This document shows positions 1-13,000 of a stretch of 64,000 bases of DNA, one piece after another. This DNA comes from Streptomyces violaceusniger (GTDB lineage: Bacteria; Actinomycetota; Actinomycetes; Streptomycetales; Streptomycetaceae). The stretch is from the NCBI GenBank assembly GCA_005405945.1, contig BJHW01000001.1:1302001-1366000 (forward strand), read 5' to 3'. The notes under the pieces were generated by a model. It had not been told where the DNA came from, ran no database searches, and saw only the letters and a program-made list of their open reading frames with translations. Each line of letters starts with the position of its first letter. The stretch's first letter is position 1. The translations under genes were made by a program, and so were the position numbers.

Positions 1-1040
1 TGCGGGAGAGGCGGGTGACCCACGCCCTGATCCCCCCGGCGGCGCTCGCCACCGTGCCCCCGGAAGAGCTCCACGACGGGCTGCCCGGCTTCCGCACCCT
101 GATCGTGGGCGCGGAGGCGTGCCCCGCCGATCTGGTGGACCTGTGGGCGCCCGGGCGGCGGATGGTCAACTCCTACGGTCCGACGGAGGCCACGGTCGTG
201 GCCAGCTGGACCGACGCCCTGGCGGCGGGCTCCGGCGCCCCGCCGATCGGCCGTCCGCTGCCCAATACCCGGGTGTTCGTACTGGACGAGGCGGCGCGGC
301 AGGTGCCGGTCGGCGCCACGGGAGAGCTGTGCATCGGCGGCGCGGGCCTGGCCCGCGGCTATCTCGACCGGCCGGGGCTGACCGCCGAGCGGTTCACCGC
401 CTGCCCGTTCGGCCCGCCCGGCTCGCGGATGTACCGCACCGGTGACCTGGTCCGCTGGAACGCCGACGGCCAACTGGAATTCCTCGGCCGGGCCGACCAC
501 CAGGTGAAGATCCGCGGCTTCCGCATCGAACTGGGCGAGGTGGAGGCCGCGTTGGCCCGCCACCCCGGGTGGGGTCCGCCGTGGTCACCGTGCGGGAGGA
601 CGAGCCCGGGCAGAAGCGGCTGGTCGCCTATGTGGTGCCGCCGAGCGGCGGGACCCCGCCGAAGGTCGCCGAGGTGCGCGCCGCGGTGGCCCGGGTACTC
701 CCGGCGCACATGGTGCCGTCCGCCTACGTCGTACTGGACGCGTTCCCCTCACCCCGCACCGCAAGATCGACCGGCAGGCGCTGCCCGCCCCGCGCTCCGC
801 GCCGGACGGCGACTCGCGCCACACCGCCCCGCGCACCCCCGCCGAGGAGGCCCTGGCCCGCATCTGGTCCCAGGTGCTGCCGGTGGACACCGTCGGTGTG
901 GAGGACGACTTCCTGGGCCTGGGCGGCGACTCCATCCTCGGCGTGCGGCTGCTGACCCGCATCCGGGCCGAGCTGGGCGTGGAGCTCTCGCTGCGCGATC
1001 TGCTCGACGCCAGGACGGTGGCGCGGCTGGCCGGCAAGCT
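1..1040 (+). other. NRPS module 1: A (C-terminal part) - T
   Basis: The window opens at about core A4 of an adenylation domain. Core A5 ([10 protein letters not shown]) lies near 170-200 and the A10 lysine (HRKIDR) near 760. Visible pocket residues, aligned by eye to GrsA, are Leu278, Ile299, Gly301, Ser322, Val330 and Val331, which match module 10 (DALLIGSVV). The carrier serine of LGGDS is codon 931-933. No epimerase follows, so the residue is expected to stay L. Two frame breaks fall inside this module. Confidence 0.85.
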
Positions 1041-4000
1041 CCCCGCCGAGGCGGCCGAGACGGCCGAGACGCCCGAGGCGCCGATCCCGCCCGCGCCGCG
1101 CGACGGTCCGCTGCCGCTGTCCTCCGCCCAGCGGCGGCTGTGGTTCCTGGACGATCTGACCTCCGGCGGAACCGAGTACAACACCGGGGCCGGACTGCGA
1201 CTCGACGGCCCACTGGACGCGGCCGCGCTGGACCGGGCGCTGGACCGGCTCGCCGCCCGCCACGACGCCCTGCGCACCACCTTCGCCACCGTGGACGGGC
1301 ACGGGGTGCAGCAGGTGGCCGCGCACGGGACCGTGACCCTCGACCGGCTCGACCTCGGCGGGCATCCGGCGATGCGGCGCGCCGAGGAGCTCGACGCCAC
1401 GCTGACCGCCGAGCTGAACCGCCCCTATGACCTGAGACAGGGCCCGCTGACCAGGGCGCTGCTGATCCGGCTCGCCGACGAGGAGCACATCCTGCTGCTG
1501 GCGCAGCACCACATCGTCACCGACGGCTGGTCGGTCGGGCTGCTGGTGCGCGAACTGGCCGCGCTCTACGCCGCCGAGGTGTCCGGCACCGAGGCCGCGC
1601 TGCCCGAACCGGCCCTGCAGTACCCGGACTTCGCGCTGTGGGAGCGGAGCCGTCCCGCCACCGCCGGTGAGGACGCCGATCTGGAGTACTGGCGGGGCCG
1701 GCTGGCCGGGATGCAGACGCTGGAGCTGCCCACCGACCGCCCGCGCCCACCGGTGCGCACCACGGCGGGCGCGGTGCACCGCCGCGAGCTGCCCGCCGAG
1801 TTGGTGGCGGGGCTGGCCCGGCTCGGCAGGGAGCGGGACACCACGCAGTTCACCCTGCTCGCGGCCGCCGCCGCGGTGCTGTTCTCCCGCTACTCGGGCC
1901 AGCGGGACATCGCCTTCGGCACCGTCAGCGCCGGGCGCCACCGCGCGGAGCTGGAGTCGGTCGCCGGGTTCTTCGTCAACACCCTGGTGCTGCGGGCCGA
2001 TGTGGACGGGGACAGCACGGTCGAGCGGTTCCTGGACGCGATGCGCGAGACGGTGCTGGACGCCTTCGGCCATGACCGGCTGCCGTTCGAGCGGGTCGTC
2101 GAGGAGCTGGCGCCGCGCCGCGACCCCAGCCGCAATCCGCTGGTGCAGGCGCTGGTCGTCCAGCAGAGCGCCATGGTGCCCGCCCGGGAGGCGGGGGGTG
2201 TGCGGATCACCGAGCACTCCCTGCCGCGCCCGGCCGCGCGGTTCGATCTGGTGCTGGAGTTCCTGCCCCGCGACGACGGCTCGCTGGGGCTGACCGTGGA
2301 GTTCAACTCCGATCTGTTCGACGCGGCCACGATCGAGCGGATGGCCGGGCATCTGCACCGGCTGCTGACCGCCATGGTGGCCGATCCGGGCGCCACCCTG
2401 ATCGAGCTGCGGATGCTGGCGGACGCCGAGTGGCATGCGATGCTCGACACCTGGAACGGGCCGGAGCGCGCCGCGGTCGAGGCCACCCTGCCCGACCTGT
2501 TCGCCGCCCAGGTGCCGCGGCGGCCCACGGCCACCGCCGTGACCTGCGGGGACACCAGTCTCTCCTACGACGAGGTGAACCGGCGCGCCAACCGGCTGGC
2601 GCGGCTGCTCATCGACCGGGGCGCCGGTCCCGAGCGGCTGGTGGCCCTCGCCCTGCCCCGCTCGGCCGAGCTCGTCGTCGTCCTGCTGGCGGTGCTCAAG
2701 GCGGGCGCCGGATATCTGCCGGTGGACCCCGAATACCCCGCCGAGCGCATCGCGTTCATGCTGGCGGACGCCGCACCCGGAGCCGTCCTCACCACCACCG
2801 GGGCGGCCGGCTGCCTGCCCGCGGACGCCGCACCGCTGGTGCTGGACGACCCGGAGGTACGCGCCCGGCTGGACGGGCTCGCGGACGGCGACATCACCGA
2901 CGCCGAACGACGCGGGCCACTGGTCCCGGCCCATCCCGCCTACGTCATCTACACCTCCGGATCCACCGGCCGGCCCAAGGGCGTGGTGATCACCCACCGC
3001 GGTGTGGCGGGGCTCGCGGCCTGGGCCGCGGCGGAGCTGGGGCGGGAGCGGCTGACCGACGTGGTCGCCTCGACCTCGCTCAACTTCGATGTGTCGGTCT
3101 TCGAGATCCTCTGCCCGTTGCTGGCCGGCGGCAGCGTCGAGGTGGTGCGGGATCTGCTCGCCCTCGTCGATCCCGAGGCGCGGCCGCGGGCGACGGGGCT
3201 GCTCAGCGGGGTGCCCTCGGTGTTCTCCCGGCTGCTGGGCCAGGATCGCCCGGCGGACTGGGCCCGGACCGTCGTGCTGGCGGGCGAGGCGCTGCCCGCC
3301 CAGACCGTACGGGGCATCCGGGAGGCCATGCCGTCCTGCCGGATCGCCAATCTCTATGGGCCGACCGAGGCCACGGTGTACGCCACCGGCTGGTTCTGCG
3401 ACGGCCAGGCGCCCCCGCAGGCCCCGCCGATCGGCCGCCCGGTCGCGGGCACCCGCGCGTACGTCCTGGACCCGACGCTGCGGCTGGTGCCGCCCGGGGT
3501 GACCGGTGAGCTGTACCTGGGCGGGCAGGGCCTGGCCCGGGGCTATCTGCGGCGGCCCGGGCTGACCGCCCACCGCTTTCTCGCGGACCCCTTCGGGCCG
3601 CCCGGCAGCCGGATGTACCGCACCGGTGACCTGGTCCGCTGGAACGGCGAGGGCCAGCTGGAGTACGTGGGCAGAGCCGATGACCAGGTGAAGATCCGCG
3701 GCTTCCGCATCGAGCTGGGCGAGGTGGAGACGGCGCTGCTGCGCCACCCCGACATCGCCGAGGCGGCGGCCGTCGCCCGGGAGACGGACGGCCACCGGCG
3801 GCTGATCGCCTATGTGGTGGCCGCCGCTGGCGCCGAGCCCGACCCCTCGGGGCTGCGGCGGTTCCTGCGGCGCTCGCTGCCGGACTACATGGTGCCCGCC
3901 TCCGTCGTCGTCCTGGAGCGGATGCCCCTCAACCCCAACGGCAAGCTGGACCGCGGCCGGCTCCCCGAGCCGGACTGGGCCGGGGCCGCGGCACCGGGCT

Positions 4001-7000
4001 ATGTGGCGCCCCGGACCGCCACCGAGCGGACCCTGGCGACGGTCTGGGCCCGGATCCTGCGGGTGGAGCGGGTGGGGATGGAGGACAACTTCTTCTCCCT
4101 CGGCGGCGATTCGATCCTCAGCATCCAGCTGGTCTCCCAGGCACGGCAGGCCGGGCTCGCCGTCACCTCGCGCGATGTCTACCGCCATCAGACGATCGCC
4201 GCGCTGGCCCTGCACCTGGACACCACCACGGCCCCGGCCGAACCCACCGCCGAGGGGGACGGGACGGCCACCGGGGAGCTGCCACTGACCCCCATTCAGC
4301 ACTGGCTGTTCACCGCCGACCCCGAGCGGGCCGGCCACTTCAACCAGACCATCTCCCTGGTGCTGCCCGAGGACGTGGACGAGGACGCGCTGCGGCACGC
4401 CCTGGACGCGCTGGTGGACCACCATGACGCGCTGCGCTCCCGCTTCCACCGCCGGGACGGCGGCTGGTACCAGCGGATCGAGGACGCGGCGGCCGTCCGC
4501 GTACCGCTTCAGCCCACCGGCGCCGGGCACCTGGGCCGCTTCGACCTGGCCGAGGGGCCGCTGATGCGGGCGGTGCTCGACCGGGACGCCGGGCCGCGCC
4601 CGGTCCTCCACCTCACCATCCATCACGCGGTGGTGGACGGGGTGTCCTGGCGCGTCCTCCTGGAGGATCTTGACAGCGCCTACCGGCGGGCGGCCCGGGA
4701 CGAGGGGGCCGGGCTTCCCGCGAAGTCCTCGCCGCTGCGCCGCTGGGCGCTGCGGCTGGGCGCCCATGCCGGGGAAGGCGGGTTCGCCGACGAGGAGGCG
4801 TACTGGACCGGCCTGGCCGGGGACTGCGACCCCTCGCTGCCGACGGACCTGAACGGGACGGCCGGGACGAACACCTACGCCTCGGCCCGGTCGGTCACCG
4901 TCCGGCTCGGCCCGGAGGAGACCACCGCACTCCTCCAGACGCTGCCCGAGGTCTACCGCACACAGGTCAACGACGTGCTGCTGAGCGCGCTGGCCCGGGT
5001 GCTGCGCCGCTGGACCGGGCGCGCCCGGGTGCCGGTGGACGTGGAGGGCCACGGCCGCGAGGAGCTTTTCGCGGACCTGGATCTGTCCCGTACGGTCGGC
5101 TGGTTCACCACCCGCTTCCCGGTGGCGCTGGACCTTCCCGACACCGGCTGGGGCGAGGTCCTCAAGTCCGTCAAGGAGCAGATGCGGGCCGTACCGCGGC
5201 GTGGTCTGGGGTACGGGGTGCGGCGCCATCTGCTCGATGGCGCGGGCCTCCCCGACGGCCCCACCGCCGGGATCAGCTTCAACTACCTCGGCCGGTTCGA
5301 GGCACCGGGCGGCGGCGACGGGCTCTTCCGCGGTCTGCACCGGGAGTTGGCCCTGGACGCCGACCCCACCTCGCCGCGCCCCCATCCGCTGGAGGTGGTG
5401 GGCCGGGCCTGGGGGGACCACCTGGAGTTCACCTGGTTCTACTCCGCGAACCTGCACCGGGAGGAGACGGTCGCCCGGCTCGCCGGGGAGTTCCGCGAGG
5501 CGCTGTGCGAGATCGCCCGGCACGGCGGCGCGCCCGGCGCGGGCGGCCGCACCCCGTCCGACTTCCCGCTCGCCGCCCTCGACCAGGCCGCCGTGGACCG
5601 GCTGGCCGGGAACGGCGGCACGGTGGAGGACATCTACCCGCTCACCCCCACCCAGGCGGGCATGCTGTTCCACGCGCTGGCGCAAGGCGACCGGCGGGCC
5701 TACTTCCAGCAGCTCACCTTCGTCCTCGACGGGGTGCCGGACCCGGCGGCGCTGGCCGCGGCCTGGCAGCAGGTCGCCGACCGCACCCAGGTGCTGCGCG
5801 CCCGGGCGGTGTGGGAGGGGGTGCCCGAGCCGGTCCAGGTGGTGGAGCGCGGGGTCCGGATCCCGGTGACCCTGCTCGACTGGCGCCATCTGTCCGGGCC
5901 GGACGAGCGCCGCGAGGAGCTGCGGAGGTTCCTCGCCGAGGACCGGGAGCGCGGTCTCGACCTGGCCGCCGCCCCGCTGACGCGGCTGGCGCTGGCCCGG
6001 CTGTCGGAGACCGAGGTCCAGGTGGTGTGGACGTTCCACCATCTGATCCTGGACGGCTGGAGCCTGTTCCAGGTGCTCTCCGACGTCTTCCACTGCCATG
6101 CGCGGGCGCGTGACGGGGCATCCGGTGCGGCCATGGCGGCCGGGCTGCCCGGCCGCCGCCCGTTCGGCGACTATGTGGCCTGGCTGCGGGAGCGCGACGG
6201 GGCCCTGGCCGAGGAGCACTGGCGGGGCCGGCTGGGCGATCTCACCGAGCCCACCCCGCTGCCGTACGACCGGGAGCCCACCGAGACCCATCACGCCGAG
6301 TCCACCGAGGACCTGCGCGTGACCCTGCCCGCCGCCACCACCCAGCGGCTCCGGGCCCTGGCCCGGGACGAGGGGCTCACCCTGAACACCGTGGTGCAGG
6401 GCGCCTGGGCGCTGCTGCTGGCCCGCCAGTCCGGCCGCGAGGACGTGGTCTTCGGGACGACGGTGTCCGGACGGCCGCCGGAGCTACCAGGCGTGGAGAC
6501 GATGAACGGGCTGTTCATCACCACCGTGCCGACCCGCCTCACGGTGTCGGCCGGGTCCACCCTGCTGTCCTGGCTGAGCGCGGTGCAGTCCGGGCAGACC
6601 GAGGACCGGCGGTTCGACTTCGTACCGCTCACCCGGCTGCGGTCCTGGAGCGGTCTGCCCGAGCGGGTGAACCTCTTCGACTCCATCGTGGTCTTCGAGA
6701 ACTATCCGATCGGCGGGGACCTCGCCGCCGCGCACGGTCTCGCCCTGCGCGAGCTGAACGGCGTCGAGACCACCAACTACCCGCTGTCCCTGGTGGTCTA
6801 CCCCGGGGAGGAGCTGGCGCTGCGGCTCGGCTACGACCCGGCGCTGTTCGACGAGGCCACCGCCCGGCGGATGGCGGAGTATCTGACGGTACTGCTGACG
6901 GCCATGGCCGACACCCCGGACCGGGCGCCCGCACACCTTCCGATGCTCACCGCCGCCCGGCGCCACCAGGTGCTCCGGGAGTGGAACGACACCGCGGTCC

Positions 7001-10000
7001 CGCTGCCCGAGTCCACGGTGGCCGGGCTGTTCGCCGAGCGGGTGCGGTGTGCGCCGGACGCGACGGCCCTGGACGGCGAGGCGGGTCCGGTGAGCTACCG
7101 GGAGCTGGACACCCGCGCCAACCGGCTGGCCCACCGGCTCATCGGACACGGCGTCGGCCCGGAGCGCCCGGTGGCCGTCCTGATGGACCGGTCGGTGGAA
7201 CTGGTGGTGGCGCTGCTGGCGGTCGTCAAGGCGGGCGGGGTGTACGTACCGCTGGACACCCGCGCCCCAGGGACCGGCTGCGGAGCGTGCTGGCGGAGGC
7301 GGGCGCGGAGGTGCTGCTGACCGACCGGGCCTGGGAGCGCACGGCGGCGGACATCTCGGACACCGTGCGGACCCTGCTCGTGGAGCCCGGGTCCGGCGAC
7401 GGCGACGGCGAAGCCCCTCGGAGCCGCCGAACGTGGCGCTCTCCCCCGACAACGCCCTGTATCTGATGTTCACTTCGGGCTCCACCGGGCGGCCCAAGGG
7501 CGTCGCGGTGCGCCACCGCGATGTGACCGCCCTCGTCGCGGACCGCGCCTTCGCGGACCACGACCGGGTGCTGGTGCACTCGCCCCAGGCGTTCGACGCC
7601 TCGACGTACGAGCTGTGGGTGCCGCTGCTGCGCGGCGGCCGGGCCGTGCTGGCGCCCGCCGGGGACGTGGACGCGGACACCGTGCGCCGGGCGATCGCCG
7701 AGCACGGGGTGAACTGCCTGTGGCTGACCGCCGGGCTGTTCCGGCTGCTCGCGCAGGAGGCGCCGGAGTGTCTGCGCGGCGCCCGGGAGGTGTGGACCGG
7801 CGGTGAGGCGGTGCCCCCGGGCGCGGTGCGCCGGGTGCTCGCGGCCTGCCCCGATCTGACGGTGATGGACGGCTACGGGCCCACCGAGACCACGACCTTC
7901 GCCACCCGGCGCCCCTTCCGCGCCGGGCAGGAGCTGCCGCGCTCGCTGCCCATCGGACGGCCGCTGGACAACACCCGCACGTACGTCCTCGACGGCGCCC
8001 TCCAGCCACAACCGCCCGGCGTTCCGGGCGAGTTGTTCATCGCGGGCGCCGGGGTGGCGCGCGGCTACCACGGCCGCCCCGGCGCCACCGCGGAGCGGTA
8101 CCTCGCCGACCCGTTCGGGCCGCCCGGCTCCCGGATGTACCGCACCGGGGACATCGTGGCCTGGACCGACGACGGTGAACTGCGCTTCGTGGGCCGCGCC
8201 GACGACCAGCTGAAGGTCCGGGGCTTCCGCATCGAGCCGGGCGAGATCGAGACCGCGCTGACCCGCCACGAGGCCGTGGCGGAGGCGGTCGTCGCGCTCT
8301 CCCGGGTGGGCGACCGCACGCTGCTGACCGGCTACGCGGTGCCGGTGGCAGGGGCCGAGGTGCCGGACGCCGGGGAGCTGCGGTCCTTCCTGGGCGGCCT
8401 GCTGCCCGACTACATGGTGCCCTCGGCGTTCGTCGCCCTCGACGCGCTGCCGCTCACCCGCAACGGCAAGGTGGACCGCCGCCGGCTGCCCGCGCCCGAC
8501 CCGGCGGCGGCCGGGACGGCCGCGTATGTGGCGCCCCGTACCGACACCGAGCGGGCCCTCGCGGAGATCTGGGGCACCCTGCTGGGCCGGGAGCGGATCG
8601 GCGCGGAGGACAACTTCTTCCATCTGGGCGGGGATTCGATCCTCAGCATCCAGGTGGCCTCCCGCGCCCGGCAGGCGGGGCTGGCCCTCACCCCCCGCGA
8701 GCTCTTCCGGCATCCGACCATCGCCGCGCTCGCCGCCGTCACCACGCCCACCACCACGCCCGCCGCCGACACCGGGCCGGTGACCGGTGAGGTGCCGCTC
8801 ACTCCGATCCAGCACTGGTTCTTCGGGATGCGGACGGCCCGGCCCGGCCACTTCAACCAGTCCGTGGTGGTGGAGCTCCAGCGGGAACCGGACCTCCGGG
8901 CGCTGCGCGCGGCGCTCGACACGCTGCTGGTCCACCATGACGCGCTGCGCACGCGGTTCGAGCCCGGCGCCGACGGAGGCCCGCGGCAGTACTGCCCGCA
9001 GCCGGACCTGACGGCCCCGGCGCCCCTGCGGGAGCACGACCTGTCGGGGCTCGACGCGGACCGGTGCCGGGCCGCCGAGGACGCGGCGATGGCGGAGGCG
9101 CAGGCCGGGTTCGACCTGGCGCGGGGCCCGCTGCTGGCCGCGCGGCTGTTCCACCGCGGCGACGGACAGCGGCCGACGCTCTTCCTCACCGCCCACCACC
9201 TCGTGGTGGACGGCGTCTCCTGGCGGGTGCTGCTGGAGGATCTGAACACCGCGTACCAGCGGCTGCTCGCGGGCGGCCGGGCCGACCTCGGCCCGCGCAC
9301 CACCTCCGTACGGGACTGGTCCCGAAGGCTCACCGAGCACACCGCCGCCGGTGGTTTCGACGCCGAACTCCCCCACTGGCGTGCGGTGACCGCGGAGTGC
9401 GCCGCGGGGCTGCCCGTGGACGGCGAGGGGGACAACACGGTGGCGTCCATGGCCTCGGTCACCGTCCGTCTCGACCGGGAGCGCACCGAGGCGCTGCTGC
9501 GGCAGGTCCCCGGGGTCTACCGCACCCGCGTGGACGACGTACTGCTCGCGGCGCTGGGCCGGGTGCTCGGCGACTGGACCGGGCGGCGCCGGATCGCCGT
9601 GGACCTGGAGGGCCACGGCCGGGAGGAGCACCTGCTGGACGGGGTGGACCTGTCCCGCACCGTCGGCTGGTTCACCAGCCTCTATCCGGTCGCCCTGGAC
9701 GTCCCGGGCGGCGGCTGGGGCGAGACGCTGAAGTCCGTCAAGGAGCAGCTGCGGGCGGTGCCCGCACGGGGCATCGGCTACGGCGCGCTGCGCCACCTCT
9801 CCCCCGGCTCCGGGCTCCAGGGCGCTGCCGAGCCCGGCATCAGCTTCAACTACCTCGGGCAGTTCGACTGGTCGGCGGCGGATGACGACACCGGTCTCGT
9901 CCGCACCGTACGGGACGGTCTTGGCGGTGACGCCGCGCCCGACACCGCCCGGGCGCATCTGCTGGACGTCGTGGGCCGGGTGGAGCGCCGGTGCCTGGAG

Positions 10001-13000
10001 ATCACCTGGTACTACGGTTCGGGCACCCACACCGAGGAGACGGTGGCCGGGCTGGCGCGGGGGATGCTCCGCGCGCTGGAGGAGATCATCGGCCACTGCG
10101 CCGACCCCGCGGCGGGCGGCCGCACCCCCTCGGACTTCCCGCTGGCCCGGCTCGACCAGGCCGCGGTGGACCGGATCGCCGCCGACGGCCGGGCGGTGGA
10201 GGACATCTATCCGCTGACCCCGACCCAGGCCGGGATGCTGTTCCACGGGCTGATGGATCCGGCGTCGGACGCGTATGTCAACCAGGTCCAGCTGACGCTG
10301 ACCGGGGTGGGCGAGCCATCGGCGCTGGCCACCGCGTGGCGGCGGACGGTGGACGCCAATCCGATCCTGCGCACCCATCTGGTGTGGGCGGACACCCCGG
10401 AGCCGCTCCAGGTCGTGACGCACCGGGCGGCGCTCCGGATCGTCCACCACGACTGGACGCGGCGGCCCGAGGAGTGGCGCGAGGCCGAGCTGCTCCGGAT
10501 GCTCGCCGAGGACCGGGCCGAGGGGATCGACCTCGCCACGGCCCCGCTGATGCGGCTGGCGCTGATCCGGCTGTCCGCCGACGAGGTGCGGATCGTCTGG
10601 ACCTTCCACCATGTGCTGCTCGACGGCTGGAGCGCGGCACAGGTCTTCGACGAGGTCTGCGAGCGGTACGCGGCGCTGACGGCGGGACGGGCGCCCGTGG
10701 TGCCCGCCCGCCGGCCGTTCCGCGAGTACCTGGGCTGGCTCGGCGAGCAGGACACGGCGGAGGCCGAGCGGTACTGGCGTACGGCGCTGGCCGGGTTCGC
10801 CTCGCCCACCGAACTGCCGCGGGACCGGCCCGCGTCGGAGGCGCACCGCAGCGCCTCCTCGGGCTCGCACCGGGTCACGCTGGGCGCCGAGGAGTCCGCC
10901 CGGCTCCGGACGACCGCGCAGCGGGGCGGGCTGACCATGAACACGGTGGTGCAGGGCGCCTGGGCGCTGCTGCTGTCCCGGTACAGCGGGGCCGAAGACC
11001 TGTGCTTCGGCACCACCGTCTCGGGGCGGCCGGCCGCGCTGCCGGGCGTCGAGTCCATGGTCGGGGTGTTCATCAACACCATCCCCACCCGGGTCCGGGT
11101 GGCCGGGGGGAGCAGGCTGCTGGACTGGCTGCGGGAACTGCAGTCGGCGCAGTCGGAGTCCCGGCTCTTCGAGTTCGTGTCCCTGGCGCAGCTGGGGAGC
11201 TGGAGCGAGGTGCCCGGCGGGGTGAGCCTCTTCGACTCGATCGTGGTCTTCGAGAACTACCCGTTCGACAGCGAGGCCATCGCGGCCCATGGCCTGGGCA
11301 TCCGGCAGGAGCGGGATGTGGAGCCCACCAACTACGCGCTCAGCGTGGTGGTGGCGCCCGAGGAGCGGCTGTCGATCTGCCTGGACTACGACCCCGATGC
11401 GTTCGACGCCACGACGATCGAGCGGCTGGGCGGCTGTCTGCGGAATCTGCTGGTGGAGATGGCCGCCGATCCGGAGCGGCGGCTGGATGAACTGCCGCTG
11501 ATCGGCGAGGCCGAGACGCGCGGCATCCTCGACCGCTTCAGCGGCCCGGTCTCCGCCGCGCCGGACGCGGTGCTGCCCGCGCTCTTCGAGGCGCGGGCGG
11601 CCCGTACCCCGGACGCGGTGGCGGTGATGGGCGACGGCGGACCGCTGACCTACCGGGAGCTGAACGAGCGTGCCAACCGGCTGGCCCGGCTGCTGATCGC
11701 CTCGGGCGCCGGGCCGGAGCGCTTCGTGGCCCTGGCGCTGCCGCGCACACCGGAGCTGGTGGTGGCGGTGCTGGCGGTGCTCAAGAGCGGGGCGGCCTAT
11801 CTCCCGGTCGACCCGGCGTATCCGGCGGAGCGGATCGCCTTCATGCTCGGCGACATCGCCCCGGACACGGTGGTGACCACCGGGGAGGTGGCGGACCGGA
11901 TCCCCGCCGGTGCGGGCGGCGGCCGGATCCTGCTGGACGACGCGGAGTTCCGGGGGCGGCTGGCGCGGCTGCCCGCCCAGGACGTCGGCGACGCCGAGCG
12001 GCGCGGCCCGCTGCTCCCCGGCCATCCGGCGTACGCCATCCACACCTCGGGGTCGACCGGTACGCCCAAGGGCGTCGTGGTCACCCATGAGAGCGTGGCG
12101 GCGCTGGCCGCGTGGGCGCGGGAGGAGTTCGGCGCCCAGGGGCTCTCCCACGTGGTGGCCTCGACCTCCCTCAACTTCGATGTGTCGGTCTTCGAGATCC
12201 TCTGCCCGCTGCTGGCCGGTGGCGCCATCGAGATCGTCCGCGATCTGCTCACCCTGGCCGAGCGGACGAAGGCCTGGACGGCGAGCCTGATCAGCGCCGT
12301 GCCGTCGGCGCTCGGGCAGGTGCTCGGCAAGGGAGCGGTCTCGGTGACGGCGGGCACCGTGGTGCTGGCGGGCGAGGGGCTCGCCGCCCGCACCGTCAAG
12401 GAGGTCCGGGCGGCCATCCCCGGCTGCCGGGTGGCGAACATCTACGGGCCCACCGAGGCCACCGTCTACGCCACCGCCTGGACCTGCGACCCCGCCGATC
12501 CGGACCGCACCCCGCCCATCGGCGCCCCGGTGGCCGCCACCCGGGCCTACGCGCTGGACGCGCGGATGCGGCCGGTGCCGGTCGGGGTGCCGGGAGAGCT
12601 CTATCTGGCCGGGCCGGGCCTGGCCCGGGGGTACTTCGGCCGGCCGGGGCTGACCGCGCAGCGGTTCACGGCCGATCCGTTCGGGCCCCCGGGTGGCCGG
12701 ATGTACCGCACCGGCGACCTGGTCCGCTGGGACGAGCGGGGGCAGCTGGCGTACCTCGGCAGAACCGACGACCAGGTCAAGGTGCGCGGTTTCCGTATCG
12801 AACTGGGCGAGGTCGAGGCGGCGCTGGCGCGCCACCCCGGCGTCGCCGAGGCGGCCGCTACGGTCGTCGACACCGGCGGTCACAAGCGGCTGGCCGGTTA
12901 TGTGGTGCGGGTCCCGGGCTCCCCGCCGGTGGACACCGCCGCGATCCGCGCCTTCCTCGCCACGAGCCTGCCGGACCACATGGTTCCCTCGGCCGTGGTC